From positions 1 to 18,053 of the forward strand of contig CAISKC010000271.1 of assembly GCA_903885895.1 (NCBI GenBank): a stretch of DNA of 18,053 bases. The letters are read 5' to 3'. Below, piece after piece: positions 1-9,094 of this stretch (its first letter is position 1; each line of letters begins with the position of its first letter). Both the position numbers and the translations under genes were made by a program. The DNA is from an uncultured Legionella sp. (lineage in GTDB: Bacteria; Pseudomonadota; Gammaproteobacteria; Legionellales; Legionellaceae). Under the pieces are notes generated by a model, which saw nothing but the letters and a program-made list of their open reading frames with translations, was not told the DNA's origin and did not search any database.

Positions 1-489
1 AAAAAACAACCCTACGCTGCGTATGATCTTGTCGATTTTGATATTCCTGTTGGTAAGACAGGAGATTGTTATGATCGTTATTTGGTACGTGTAGAAGAAA
101 TGCGGCAGTCTAACCGTATTATTCGGCAATGTGTGGCCTGGTTGCGTGAGCACCCTGGTCCGATCAAAGTAGATGATCATAAGCTTTCGCCTCCAACACG
201 GGTGGAAATGAAAGAAGATATGGAAGCACTGATCCATCATTTTAAATTGTATACAGAAGGGTTTTGTTTGCCAGCAGGTGAGGTATATGCTGCTGTGGAG
301 GCACCGAAAGGTGAGTTTGGTATTTATTTAGTATCAGATGGTGCCAATAAACCATATCGTTTGAAAATTCGTGCGCCAGGCTTTGCGCATTTATCCAGTT
401 TTGATGAAATAGTACGAGGCCACATGTTGGCTGACGGCGTGGCAATTTTGGCCAGTCAAGATATTGTGTTTGGGGAAATAGACAGATGA
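1..489 (+). CDS. nuoD: NADH-quinone oxidoreductase subunit D (NuoD), 3' part
   Basis: This is the C-terminal 162 residues of the 49-kDa-type subunit of complex I; the start lies left of the window. NuoD sits in the peripheral arm, where with NuoB and NuoH it forms the quinone-binding pocket that receives electrons from cluster N2. The frame is open from base 1 to a TGA at 487-489. Visible family signatures are YDLVDFDIPVGKTGDCYDRY near the left edge, the VRVEEMRQS stretch, the basic-acidic segment KGEFGIYLVSDG, and the C-terminal LASQDIVFGEIDR. That ending is typical of NuoD and shows the 3' end is intact. nuoE follows after 13 bases, the expected order for the nuo operon. An ATG-less internal TTG at 82 is in frame but is not the gene start, because the conserved sequence continues upstream to the edge. 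Confidence 0.97.
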   Translation, partial: KKQPYAAYDLVDFDIPVGKTGDCYDRYLVRVEEMRQSNRIIRQCVAWLREHPGPIKVDDHKLSPPTRVEMKEDMEALIHHFKLYTEGFCLPAGEVYAAVEAPKGEFGIYLVSDGANKPYRLKIRAPGFAHLSSFDEIVRGHMLADGVAILASQDIVFGEIDR

Positions 490-502
490 TAACGAGGTTG
501 AA

Positions 503-1003
503 ATGTCTGGTTTAGTAACTGCTCTGCAGGCGCATGTAAGTGCTACAGGGTTGGAAAAAATTAATCATTGGATCGCCAAATACCCAGCAGATCAGAAACA
601 ATCTGCCGTGATGGGTGCATTGATGGCGATTCAAGAAGAACAAGGTTATCTGACCGATGAAGCGATGATAGCTTTGGCGCATTATTTGAATATGGCACCG
701 ATAGCTGTGTTTGAAGTTGCCAATTTTTATACGATGTATGAACGCGCACCAGTAGGTAAACATGTGATTTCTGTATGTACCAATATTTCATGTCAATTAA
801 GCGGTTCGGCACAGATAATGAAGCATTTAGAAAAGAAATTGAAAATTAAAGCAGGTGAAACCACCACCGATAAACGATTTACTTTACGTTCTGTGGAGTG
901 CTTGGGTGCTTGTGTGAATGCGCCTATGATGCAAATTGGTAAAACCTATCATGAACATTTAACCCCATCCGGTGTGGATGAGATTTTAGAAGAACATAAA
1001 TAG
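503..1003 (+). CDS. nuoE: NADH-quinone oxidoreductase subunit E (NuoE)
   Basis: This 166-residue protein is the 24-kDa-type subunit of the NADH dehydrogenase module. It carries the [2Fe-2S] cluster N1a next to NuoF. The thioredoxin-like ferredoxin fold is recognised by four cysteine ligands: C92 and C97 in VCTNISCQLSG, and C133 and C137 in VECLGACVNAP. The N-terminal helical region contains the family's QEEQGYLTDEAM segment. Length is normal for NuoE. The ATG at 503 follows a GAGG Shine-Dalgarno at 494-497 with 5 bases between. The gene lies 13 bases after nuoD and 16 before nuoF, so it is co-transcribed with them. Nothing unusual is seen. Confidence 0.97.
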   Translation: MSGLVTALQAHVSATGLEKINHWIAKYPADQKQSAVMGALMAIQEEQGYLTDEAMIALAHYLNMAPIAVFEVANFYTMYERAPVGKHVISVCTNISCQLSGSAQIMKHLEKKLKIKAGETTTDKRFTLRSVECLGACVNAPMMQIGKTYHEHLTPSGVDEILEEHK

Positions 1004-1019
1004 AGGGGCGTTTGTTGTC

Positions 1020-2279
1020 ATGGTTGAATTGAATCAAGTTTGTTATCGTACTTTTCATCTTGATAAGCCTTGGACTTTGGACGCCTATAAAAGTGTCGGA
1101 GGATACCAAGCTTGGCAGCGCATTTTGCGCGAACAAACACCGCCCAGAGAAATCATTGAAATGCTTAAATTGTCATCATTACGCGGGCGCGGTGGTGCAG
1201 GGTTTCCTACTGGTTTAAAATGGAGTTTTATTAATCGGGATGCTCCGGGCCAAAAATATGTGGTATGTAATTCCGATGAAGGCGAACCAGGCACTTGTAA
1301 AGACCGTGATATTTTACGTTACAATCCACATCAATTGATTGAAGGAATGGCGATAGCGGCTTATACCATGGGTGCTGCGGTGGGGTACAATTATATTCGT
1401 GGAGAATTCTGGGAACCATTTGAACGCATGGAAGCTGCTTTAGCTGAAGCCTATGATGCTGGGTTATTGGGCAAAAATATTTGCAAATCAGGTTTCGACT
1501 TCGATCTTTACAACCATTTAGGTGCCGGAGCGTATATCTGCGGAGAAGAGACAGCCTTACTCAATTCTTTAGAAGGCAAAAAAGGACAACCTAGATTCAA
1601 ACCTCCTTTTCCGGCGAATTTTGGCTTATACGGCAGACCTACTACGATCAACAATACCGAAACATTTGCCTCTGTGCCGGTTATTTTGGAAAAGGGTGGG
1701 GAATGGTTTTTAGAATTAGGTAAACCAAATAATGGCGGTACCAAATGTTTTTCAGTGAGTGGGCACGTTAATAACCCAGGTAATTTTGAGATACCTTTGG
1801 GTACACCATTTAAGACATTATTAGAATTAGCAGGTGGATTACGTAAAGGGCGACGCCTCAAAGCAGTGATTCCTGGTGGATCCTCTATGCCAGTTCTGCC
1901 GGGTGACGTCATGATGACATTGGATATGGACTACGACAGTGTGCAAAAAGCGGGATCTGGTTTGGGATCTGGCGCTGTGATTGTGATGGATGATACTACT
2001 TGTATGGTTGAGACCTTATACCGGTTATCAGAGTTTTATATGGATGAATCATGTGGACAGTGTACACCATGTAGAGAGGGTACAGGTTGGCTGGTGCGTT
2101 TGTTGCATCGGATAAAATCTGGGCATGGTGAGCCAGGCGATATTGAGCGTTTGGTTCATGTTGCAGATGGGATTGAAGGGCGCACCATTTGTGCATTGGG
2201 CGAAGCGGCAGCTTGGCCAGTACAAAGTTTTGTGAAACATTTTTATCATGAATTTGACGCTTTTATAAAGAAAGGGTAA
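1020..2279 (+). CDS. nuoF: NADH-quinone oxidoreductase subunit F (NuoF)
   Basis: This 419-residue protein is the 51-kDa-type subunit where NADH is oxidised. It binds NADH, FMN and the [4Fe-4S] cluster N3, and sits at the tip of the cytoplasmic arm. The glycine-rich NADH/FMN motif GRGGAGFPTGLKW is at residues 56-68, followed by SDEGEPGTCKDRD (85-97) and the GAGAYICGEETALLNSLEG stretch (168-186). The cluster ligands are C345, C348 and C351 in ESCGQCTPCREG, plus C391 in TICALGEA. Length and all key residues are normal. A GAGGGG at 1003-1008 lies 11 bases before the ATG. The stop TAA at 2277-2279 touches the start of nuoG, which implies translational coupling. Confidence 0.98.
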   Translation: MVELNQVCYRTFHLDKPWTLDAYKSVGGYQAWQRILREQTPPREIIEMLKLSSLRGRGGAGFPTGLKWSFINRDAPGQKYVVCNSDEGEPGTCKDRDILRYNPHQLIEGMAIAAYTMGAAVGYNYIRGEFWEPFERMEAALAEAYDAGLLGKNICKSGFDFDLYNHLGAGAYICGEETALLNSLEGKKGQPRFKPPFPANFGLYGRPTTINNTETFASVPVILEKGGEWFLELGKPNNGGTKCFSVSGHVNNPGNFEIPLGTPFKTLLELAGGLRKGRRLKAVIPGGSSMPVLPGDVMMTLDMDYDSVQKAGSGLGSGAVIVMDDTTCMVETLYRLSEFYMDESCGQCTPCREGTGWLVRLLHRIKSGHGEPGDIERLVHVADGIEGRTICALGEAAAWPVQSFVKHFYHEFDAFIKKG

Positions 2280-2281
2280 TG

Positions 2282-4630
2282 ATGGCTAAGATTGAAATTG
2301 ATGGCAAAACATTTGAAGTCGAAAATGGCAAAATGATCATAGAGGTTGCCGATGAAGCTGGGATCCATATCCCACGTTTTTGTTACCATAAAAAATTATC
2401 CGTTGCTGCAAATTGTAGAATGTGTTTGGTGGAAGTAGAAAAAAATCGCAAAACCGTTCCTGCATGTGCGACTCCTGTGAATGACGGGATGAAGATTTTC
2501 ACCCGTTCTCCAGCGGCGCTTCAGTCGCAAAAAGCCGTGATGGAGTTTTTGTTGATTAATCATCCTTTGGATTGCCCTATTTGCGACCAAGGTGGTGAAT
2601 GCGAATTGCAAGATGTTGCGATGGGTTTTGGTCAAGATCGTTCGATATTTGAAGAAAATAAACGAGCTGTGGCAGATGATGATTTGGGGTCACTGATAGC
2701 CACTGAGATGACACGTTGCATACAATGTACACGCTGTGTTCGATTTGGAGAAGAAGTTGCGGGGTTGCCGGAGTTAGGATGTATTAACCGAGGAGAGAAG
2801 CTGCAAATTAGTACTTATGTAGCACATAGCATGAGCTCTGAAGTGTCTGGCAATATTATTGATTTATGCCCAGTAGGCGCGTTGACGTCTAAGCCATATC
2901 GTTTTACGGCACGTCCATGGGAAATGACACAAGTACCTAGTATTGCGCCGCATGATTGTTTAGGTTCGCATGTCTATCTCCATACGAGACGGGATCGCTT
3001 GATGCGCGTGATTCCTAAAGAACAGGAATCTATTAATGAAACATGGTTATCGGATCGAGATCGGTTCTCTTATCTTGGTTTGCAAAATCAAGCCCGCGCA
3101 GCACGTCCTAAAATTAAGCGTAATGGGGTTTGGGAATATGTAGATTGGCAAACTGCTTTGGACTTTGCTGCCAAAAGTATGCACCACATTATTGAGCAGT
3201 ACGGCAGTGAATCATTTGCAGCATTTGCATCACCTTCTTCCACGTTAGAAGAAGGATATTTGTTTCAAAAAATGTTGCGAGCTTTAGGCGTGCAAAACAT
3301 CGATCATCGCTTGCAACAAACGGATTTCCGCGACCAAGATTTGCAAACTCTGATGCCGGAGAATACCTTATCGTACGCTGAACTTGAGAAACAGCAGCAT
3401 ATTTTTGTTGTGGGTTGTAACGTGGATCGAGAAGCGCCTTTGCTAGGGATAAGACTACGCAAAGCAGATAATAATGGAGCGTCGATTTGCGCATTGAATG
3501 TGATGGATTATACCTATCATTTTAATTTACAAGAAAAACTGGTTGTGTCACCACAAGATTTGCCCATGCAATTGGCATTGATTTTAATTTCTTTGGTGAA
3601 GAAAAAATCTGATTTACTCGAACAAGAGCAAGCATTGACATTGGGTTTAAAAGCAACGAAACAGAGTAAGCTGTTCGCACTAGAGCTGTGTCAACCAGGT
3701 GCCGTGATTGTGAGTGGTGCCGTGTGTGAAAATCATCCTCAAGCAGCGCTGATTCGCAGTTTGTTGGCCGCGTTGGTGAAATATAGTGGGGCGAAGATAC
3801 TGGGTTTAACTACTGGATCCAATGCAGCCGGTGCCACATTAGCAGGACTTTTGCCGCATCGTACTGTGGTAGGTAAACTTATAGAGAAACCTGGTTTGGA
3901 TGTGCAAGCGGCCTTGGCAGCAAAGATGAAAGGGTATTTATTGTTAGGCGTACAACCTGAATTTGATTGCGCTAATCCATTTCTTGCACGCAGAGCTATG
4001 TTGGCGGCCGAGCATGTGATAGTGCTATCTGCGTTTGAATCAGAATCGTTTGATGATTATGCCGATGTGATTTTGCCTATTGCTGCTTATGCAGAAACGT
4101 CTGGTACTTATGTTAATATCGATGGTACTTGGCAAACATTTACAGGTGCTGTGAGTCCTCATGGCGAAGCGCGACCTGCATGGAAAGTGCTGCGCGTTTT
4201 GGCCAATCATCTTCATTGTTCTGGTTTTGATTATTTATCTAGTCAAGAAGTATTGCAGGAAGTGCAACAGCATCACGCAGTTCGGCATGATGTGCAATCA
4301 GGTTGTTTTTATCCGGATGCGTTACCTGAGGCGACACAAGACTTGGTACGCGTTGGGGAATGGTCTTTGTATCGCAGTGATATGCTGGTTCGACATGCAG
4401 AGGCTTTGCAAGCTTGCGGTGCAGCAGATGCAGCATGTGTGCGAGTGCACTCTGCAACGATAAAGCGGTTGAATTTGGGCGATATGGCTACTGTATCTCA
4501 AGGTGATATTGGAGTAACATTGCCCTTGATTAGTGATGATCGGGTTGCTGAAGAGACAGTATGGGTTGCCAATGGTATGTTGGAAACGATTGATTTGGGA
4601 TCAGCGTTTGGCGCAATAACGATAAAATAG
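2282..4630 (+). CDS. nuoG: NADH-quinone oxidoreductase subunit G (NuoG)
   Basis: NuoG is the large iron-sulfur subunit that passes electrons from NuoF/NuoE toward NuoI. Two ATGs abut, at 2279 (overlapping the nuoF stop by one base) and 2282. I chose 2282, giving 782 residues, because AAGGG at 2272-2276 is then 5 bases away. The N-terminus is a [2Fe-2S] ferredoxin domain with C34, C45, C48 and C62. Next comes the His/Cys cluster (H94, C98, C101, C107, in HPLDCPICDQGGEC), then a [4Fe-4S] site with C146, C149, C152 and C196 (TRCIQCTRC and DLCPVGAL). The remaining ~550 residues are the catalytically silent molybdopterin-oxidoreductase-like domain, recognisable from WLSDRDRFSY onward. I see no CxxCxxxC motif for the optional N7 cluster at the start of that domain. 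The C-terminal domain is the least conserved part, as usual for this subunit. Confidence 0.96.
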   Translation: MAKIEIDGKTFEVENGKMIIEVADEAGIHIPRFCYHKKLSVAANCRMCLVEVEKNRKTVPACATPVNDGMKIFTRSPAALQSQKAVMEFLLINHPLDCPICDQGGECELQDVAMGFGQDRSIFEENKRAVADDDLGSLIATEMTRCIQCTRCVRFGEEVAGLPELGCINRGEKLQISTYVAHSMSSEVSGNIIDLCPVGALTSKPYRFTARPWEMTQVPSIAPHDCLGSHVYLHTRRDRLMRVIPKEQESINETWLSDRDRFSYLGLQNQARAARPKIKRNGVWEYVDWQTALDFAAKSMHHIIEQYGSESFAAFASPSSTLEEGYLFQKMLRALGVQNIDHRLQQTDFRDQDLQTLMPENTLSYAELEKQQHIFVVGCNVDREAPLLGIRLRKADNNGASICALNVMDYTYHFNLQEKLVVSPQDLPMQLALILISLVKKKSDLLEQEQALTLGLKATKQSKLFALELCQPGAVIVSGAVCENHPQAALIRSLLAALVKYSGAKILGLTTGSNAAGATLAGLLPHRTVVGKLIEKPGLDVQAALAAKMKGYLLLGVQPEFDCANPFLARRAMLAAEHVIVLSAFESESFDDYADVILPIAAYAETSGTYVNIDGTWQTFTGAVSPHGEARPAWKVLRVLANHLHCSGFDYLSSQEVLQEVQQHHAVRHDVQSGCFYPDALPEATQDLVRVGEWSLYRSDMLVRHAEALQACGAADAACVRVHSATIKRLNLGDMATVSQGDIGVTLPLISDDRVAEETVWVANGMLETIDLGSAFGAITIK

Positions 4631-4638
4631 GTAGTTAT

Positions 4639-5661
4639 ATGTTACATGATATCAGTATATTGCTTTGGGTTGTGATTAAAATTCTGGTGATTGTATTGCC
4701 ATTGTTGTTGACCGTGGCGTATTTGACTTTTGTGGAACGCAAAGTACTTGGCTACATGCAGTGTCGTATTGGGCCAAACCGAGTCGGCTTTCGTGGATTG
4801 CTGCAACCCTTTGCGGATTTGCTTAAAATGATACGCAAGGAAGTTATTATTCCGACACAATCAAATCGCTACTTGTTTCGAATTGCACCTGTTTTTGCTT
4901 TGGTTCCTGCTCTGGTGGGCTGGGCTGTCATTCCATTCGACCAAGGTTTGGTACTTGCTAATATTAATGCGGGAGTTTTATTTCTATTTGCTCTAAGTTC
5001 ACTAGGTGTCTATGGTATTTTGATTGCAGGTTGGTCATCCAATTCTAAATACGCTATGTTGGGTGCTATGCGCTCTGCAGCGCAAACCATTTCTTATGAA
5101 ATTGCCATGGGGTTTGCTTTTGTGGGTGTACTTCTTGCGGCAAATAGCATGAATCTGAGCGAAATTGTGATGTCGCAGCATGGTGGGGTCTTACATTGGT
5201 GGTGTGTGCCATTGTTACCGTTGTTCGTCATATTTTGGATTGCTGGTGTCGCAGAGACGAATCGTGCGCCTTTCGATTTGGCCGAAGGTGAATCCGAAAT
5301 TGTTGCTGGATTCCATGTGGAGTATTCAGCGATTGGGTTTGGTATAATATTTCTGGCTGAATATGCCAGTATGATTTTGATTTCAACCGTATTATCATTG
5401 TTATTTTTAGGTGGATGGTTGTCGCCATTTGAAGGGATTCCATTTTTAGAAAGTATGTTTTTCTTTATCCCTGGGATTGTATGGTTATTACTAAAAATTT
5501 CTTTTTTCTTATTCTTTTATTTGTGGATAAGAGCGACTTTCCCGCGATATCGGTATGATCAGCTGATGCGCTTGGGTTGGAAAGTATTGATTCCAGTGAC
5601 AATTGTTTGGGTCCTTGTGACAGCTTTCATGGTGTTAATGAAAGTAAAGCCTTGGTTTTAG
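4639..5661 (+). CDS. nuoH: NADH-quinone oxidoreductase subunit H (NuoH)
   Basis: This 340-residue membrane protein anchors the peripheral arm and lines the quinone channel of complex I. The sequence has about eight hydrophobic segments. Its conserved cytoplasmic loops are present: RIGPNRVGFRGLLQPFADLL (43-62) and the acidic quinone-site loop AETNRAPFDLAEGESEIVAG (205-224), whose glutamates are thought to transmit the redox-linked conformational change. The start is the ATG at 4639, 8 bases after nuoG, with an AGG at 4629-4631. Length is normal and no key residue is missing. Confidence 0.97.
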   Translation: MLHDISILLWVVIKILVIVLPLLLTVAYLTFVERKVLGYMQCRIGPNRVGFRGLLQPFADLLKMIRKEVIIPTQSNRYLFRIAPVFALVPALVGWAVIPFDQGLVLANINAGVLFLFALSSLGVYGILIAGWSSNSKYAMLGAMRSAAQTISYEIAMGFAFVGVLLAANSMNLSEIVMSQHGGVLHWWCVPLLPLFVIFWIAGVAETNRAPFDLAEGESEIVAGFHVEYSAIGFGIIFLAEYASMILISTVLSLLFLGGWLSPFEGIPFLESMFFFIPGIVWLLLKISFFLFFYLWIRATFPRYRYDQLMRLGWKVLIPVTIVWVLVTAFMVLMKVKPWF

Positions 5662-5672
5662 CGAGAATTTGC

Positions 5673-6173
5673 ATGAAAAAAATGGTTCGATATATCAAGC
5701 ATTATATTCGTAGTTACTTACTGATTGACTTGTTTCGCGGTCTACTTGTGACTGGTCGGTATTTTTTTAAGAAAAAAATCACCATACAATTTCCGGAGGA
5801 GCAAACTCCTACCTCTCATCGGTTTCGGGGTATGTTGGCATTACGACGGTACCCGAACGGGGAAGAGCGTTGTATTGCTTGTAAATTATGTGAAGCAGTT
5901 TGTCCAGCGTTGGCGATTACGATTGAATCTGAGCCACGTGAAGATGGCTCGCGTCGTACAACACGTTACGATGTGGATGCTTTTAAATGCATCAGTTGTG
6001 GCTTATGCGAAGAATCTTGCCCAGTAGATTCGATCGTCGTCACACCGATTCAGCATGTTCACATGACAGAGCGTGGGCAAAATATTCTGACTAAAGAAAA
6101 GCTGTTAGCGATTGGGGATTTGTTGGAAGAAAAATTGGCGGCTGATCGGGCACAAGACGCACCGTATCGATAG
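5673..6173 (+). CDS. nuoI: NADH-quinone oxidoreductase subunit I (NuoI)
   Basis: This 166-residue subunit carries the two [4Fe-4S] clusters N6a and N6b that relay electrons to N2 in NuoB. Two ferredoxin motifs are seen: C67, C70, C73 and C77 in CIACKLCEAVCP, and C106, C109, C112 and C116 in CISCGLCEESCP. The N-terminal ~35 residues are amphipathic and basic, as in other NuoI proteins that lie on the membrane. The open frame extends upstream to 5577, but that part overlaps the 3' end of nuoH and does not look like NuoI. The ATG at 5673 has GAGA 6 bases upstream, lies 11 bases after nuoH and gives the normal length. A second in-frame ATG at 5682 is possible. Confidence 0.96.
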   Translation: MKKMVRYIKHYIRSYLLIDLFRGLLVTGRYFFKKKITIQFPEEQTPTSHRFRGMLALRRYPNGEERCIACKLCEAVCPALAITIESEPREDGSRRTTRYDVDAFKCISCGLCEESCPVDSIVVTPIQHVHMTERGQNILTKEKLLAIGDLLEEKLAADRAQDAPYR

Positions 6174-6189
6174 TACAGTAATTGGGGAT

Positions 6190-6795
6190 ATGATGGATTT
6201 GCAACAAATTATATTTTATTGTTTCGCCGGGTTAACGGTGCTAGCAGCGGTGATGATTGTGACCCAATCTAATCCTGTACGCAGTGTTTTGTTTTTGGTG
6301 TTTGGCTTTTTTACCAGTTCAGTATTGTGGTTGCTGCTCAATGCAGAGTTTTTAGCTTTAATACTGGTGTTGGTATATGTTGGCGCTGTCATGACGCTAT
6401 TTTTATTTGTAGTCATGATGGTCAATATTGATGTGGAGTCGATGCAGACAAAAATGTTACGCTACCTGCCTTTGGGTTTACTGATCGTAGCTGCTTTAGT
6501 GGGGTTATTATATATTGCTTTGCCAAGTTTTGGTGGGTTTGGGACGAGCGGGCAAATCGGTCATAAAGTTTTATCAGATACACAAGCCATAGGTATGGTG
6601 TTGTATACCCAGTACGTTTTGCCCTTTGAAATTGCCGCTGTTATTTTATTGGTGGCTATTATTGCTGCGGTTACTTTAGCACACCGGACCATATCATCGA
6701 CGGCTAAGCGTCAAAATATTCTTGACCAATTGATGGTCCGCCGTGAAGATCGCATTACGTTGGTTGCGATGAAAGCAGAACCTAGGAAGGAATAA
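6190..6795 (+). CDS. nuoJ: NADH-quinone oxidoreductase subunit J (NuoJ)
   Basis: This 201-residue integral membrane subunit belongs to the proton-transfer path between NuoH and NuoK. It shows about five hydrophobic segments, with the characteristic NPVRSVLFLVFGF (about residues 23-35) and the ILVLVYVGAVMTLFLFVVMM stretch that in homologues contains the pi-bulge helix. The open frame reaches back to 6112 but overlaps nuoI there. The adjacent ATGs at 6190 and 6193 are the realistic starts. GGGG at 6184-6187 is better spaced for 6193, which would shorten the protein by one residue. The gene lies 16 bases after nuoI. Confidence 0.95.
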   Translation: MMDLQQIIFYCFAGLTVLAAVMIVTQSNPVRSVLFLVFGFFTSSVLWLLLNAEFLALILVLVYVGAVMTLFLFVVMMVNIDVESMQTKMLRYLPLGLLIVAALVGLLYIALPSFGGFGTSGQIGHKVLSDTQAIGMVLYTQYVLPFEIAAVILLVAIIAAVTLAHRTISSTAKRQNILDQLMVRREDRITLVAMKAEPRKE

Positions 6796-6798
6796 ATC

Positions 6799-7104
6799 AT
6801 GATACCTACGTCTTATTATGTCATTTTGTCAGCCATTATATTTGGTCTTGGCTTATTTGGTGTGCTGGTGCATCGCCGGAATGTAATCCTGTTGATGGTC
6901 TGTATTGAGTTGTTGCTCTTAGCCGTGAATACTAATTTGGTTGCGTTTTCTCATCAGTTTTCTGAGACAGCAGGAGAAGTTTTTGTCTTTTTTATATTAA
7001 CAGTTGCAGCTGCAGAAGCCGCGATAGGTTTGGCCATTGTGATGCTCTTATACCGTAACCGCGGTAATATTAGTGTGGCGCAAATGAATCACTTAAAAGG
7101 ATAA
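6799..7104 (+). CDS. nuoK: NADH-quinone oxidoreductase subunit K (NuoK)
   Basis: This 101-residue protein with three transmembrane helices is the MnhC/MrpC-like subunit in the proton-conducting membrane arm. The two membrane glutamates required in E. coli NuoK (E36 and E72) are present here as E37 in CIELLLLAVN and E73 in AAAEAAIGLA. The start follows an AAGGA with good spacing, 3 bases after the nuoJ stop. Length is exactly in the normal range. Confidence 0.97.
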   Translation: MIPTSYYVILSAIIFGLGLFGVLVHRRNVILLMVCIELLLLAVNTNLVAFSHQFSETAGEVFVFFILTVAAAEAAIGLAIVMLLYRNRGNISVAQMNHLKG

Positions 7105-7108
7105 GAAT

Positions 7109-9082
7109 GTGAGTATGTTGACGTGTTGTTTGTTGATTGTTTTCGCACCATTGATTGGCGCAGTGATAGCGGGATTTTTCCGTAAGCAAATTGGACGCAT
7201 TGGGGCGCACAGTATTACAATTTTGGGCGTTGGGTCCGCATTTGTATTATCTGTCTATGTTGCTTATAGCGTTATTTTTATGCATGAAGCTGCATTGAAT
7301 GTTAATTTATACACATGGGCAAGCGGTGAAGGTATTTTTCCGTATGCATTTCATATCGGATTTTTAGTGGACTCTTTGACGGCAGTTATGTTGGTCACTG
7401 TGACGTTCGTCTCGTTTTTAGTGCATGTATATAGTGTTGGTTATATGGCGGATGATGCGGGTTACCAACGTTTTTTCAGTTATATTTCTTTATTCACATT
7501 TATGATGTTGATGCTGGTTACGGCCAATAATTTTCTGCAACTGTTTTTTGGCTGGGAAGGCGTTGGTTTGGTCTCTTATTTGCTGATTGGATTTTGGTAT
7601 GAAAAGGAATCTGCAAATCAAGGCAGCTTGAAGGCATTTCTTGTAAATCGTATTGGTGATTTTGGATTTATTTTAGGGATTGGTTTGATCTTGGCTTATG
7701 CAGGTACTCTTGACTATCATAGTGTTTTTCAACAAGCGCATATCCTTGCTGCACAACAAATCACCTTGTTCTCAGGACATGCTTGGTCATTGGTGACTGT
7801 TATTTGTTTACTGTTGTTTGTAGGGGCAATGGGAAAATCAGCTCAAGTTCCGCTCCATGTATGGTTACCAGAATCTATGGAAGGCCCGACGCCGATTTCT
7901 GCGCTGATTCATGCCGCGACGATGGTGACTGCGGGCGTGTTTATGGTGGCAAGAATTTCGCCTGTGATGGAACTATCAGATACAGCATTAAACGTTGTCT
8001 TAGTGATTGGTGCGACGGGTGCCTTGTTTACGGGCATTTTGGCCTTAGTGATGAATGATATCAAACGCGTAGTGGCTTACTCTACCTTATCGCAGTTGGG
8101 GTACATGATGGTTGCCATGGGGGCCTCCGCTTACTCTGCTGGTATATTTCATTTGATGACACATGCTTGTTTTAAAGCGTTGTTGTTTTTGGGTGCTGGT
8201 TCGGTCATTATGGGCATGCATCATGAACAAGATATGCGTAAAATGGGTGGGTTACGCACGAAGATGCCTTTGACTTATTACACGTTTGTTATCGGAAGTT
8301 TAGCATTATGCGCGGTACCACCGTTTTCTGGATTCTTTTCCAAAGATACGATCATTGAAGTAGCGCAATTCTCGCATTTACCGGGTGCAGGTTATGCTTA
8401 TTGGTGCGTGTTATTAGGCGCATTCGTGACAGCTCTCTATTCTTTCCGTTCGTTTTTTATGGTGTTTCACGGTCAACCGCGGATGGACAGCAAAACGTAT
8501 GCGCATGTGCATGAATCGCCATGGGTAATTGGACTACCTTTGGTTCTGTTGGCGATTCCATCTGTCATGCTCGGTTATGTCTTATATGAACCGATGATAT
8601 TAAGCCATTCGAGTATATTGTCTGATGCAGTGCAAGTACTTCCGATCCATCCAGGATTACGTCCTATTGCTGAAGAAATTCATTCACCGTTGGTAGCATT
8701 GGCGCATTCGGTAATATCTCCTGTATTTTGGTTAACGATGGCTGGTATTGTTTTAGCGGCAGCCTTTTACTTGGTTTATCCTAATGCTCCTGCTTGGTTT
8801 GCAAACCGTTTTCGATGGATATATTGCATTCTAGTGAATAAATATGGTTTTGATTGGTTTAATGAACATGTCTTAATAAATGGTTCTAAATTTCTTGGAC
8901 GCTTGTTTTATCGTGCAGGGGATCAAATGTTGATTGATGGTGCAATCGTAAACGGCAGCGGAAGAATGGTGCGGTGGTTTGCGACGCAATCCAGGGGTAT
9001 ACAAGATGGTTATTTATACCACTACGTCATGATCATGATAGGTGGCGTATTTGGGTTTTTATTTTGGTTTTTAATGGGTTAG
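7109..9082 (+). CDS. nuoL: NADH-quinone oxidoreductase subunit L (NuoL)
   Basis: This 657-residue subunit is the most distal antiporter-like proton pump of complex I. Its C-terminal extension is the long lateral helix that runs along NuoM and NuoN. The conserved acidic residue of the pump is E150 in FFGWEGVGLVSY and the key lysine is K243 in MGKSAQVPLHVWLP, followed by the HAATMVTAGVFM helix (268-279). The C-terminal ~120 residues contain the expected hydrophobic and amphipathic segments ending in FGFLFWFLMG. I chose the GTG at 7109 because AAGGA at 7097-7101 lies 7 bases upstream. An in-frame ATG at 7115 is spaced less well. It lies 4 bases after nuoK. Confidence 0.97.
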   Translation: MSMLTCCLLIVFAPLIGAVIAGFFRKQIGRIGAHSITILGVGSAFVLSVYVAYSVIFMHEAALNVNLYTWASGEGIFPYAFHIGFLVDSLTAVMLVTVTFVSFLVHVYSVGYMADDAGYQRFFSYISLFTFMMLMLVTANNFLQLFFGWEGVGLVSYLLIGFWYEKESANQGSLKAFLVNRIGDFGFILGIGLILAYAGTLDYHSVFQQAHILAAQQITLFSGHAWSLVTVICLLLFVGAMGKSAQVPLHVWLPESMEGPTPISALIHAATMVTAGVFMVARISPVMELSDTALNVVLVIGATGALFTGILALVMNDIKRVVAYSTLSQLGYMMVAMGASAYSAGIFHLMTHACFKALLFLGAGSVIMGMHHEQDMRKMGGLRTKMPLTYYTFVIGSLALCAVPPFSGFFSKDTIIEVAQFSHLPGAGYAYWCVLLGAFVTALYSFRSFFMVFHGQPRMDSKTYAHVHESPWVIGLPLVLLAIPSVMLGYVLYEPMILSHSSILSDAVQVLPIHPGLRPIAEEIHSPLVALAHSVISPVFWLTMAGIVLAAAFYLVYPNAPAWFANRFRWIYCILVNKYGFDWFNEHVLINGSKFLGRLFYRAGDQMLIDGAIVNGSGRMVRWFATQSRGIQDGYLYHYVMIMIGGVFGFLFWFLMG

Positions 9083-9094
9083 GGCGTGTCGTCT

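Noticed and set aside
5577..5672. Upstream extension of the nuoI frame
   Set aside because: It overlaps the 3' end of nuoH in another frame and is not NuoI-like. The ATG at 5673 gives the normal protein.
6112..6189. Upstream extension of the nuoJ frame
   Set aside because: It lies inside nuoI in another frame, and NuoJ similarity begins at 6190.
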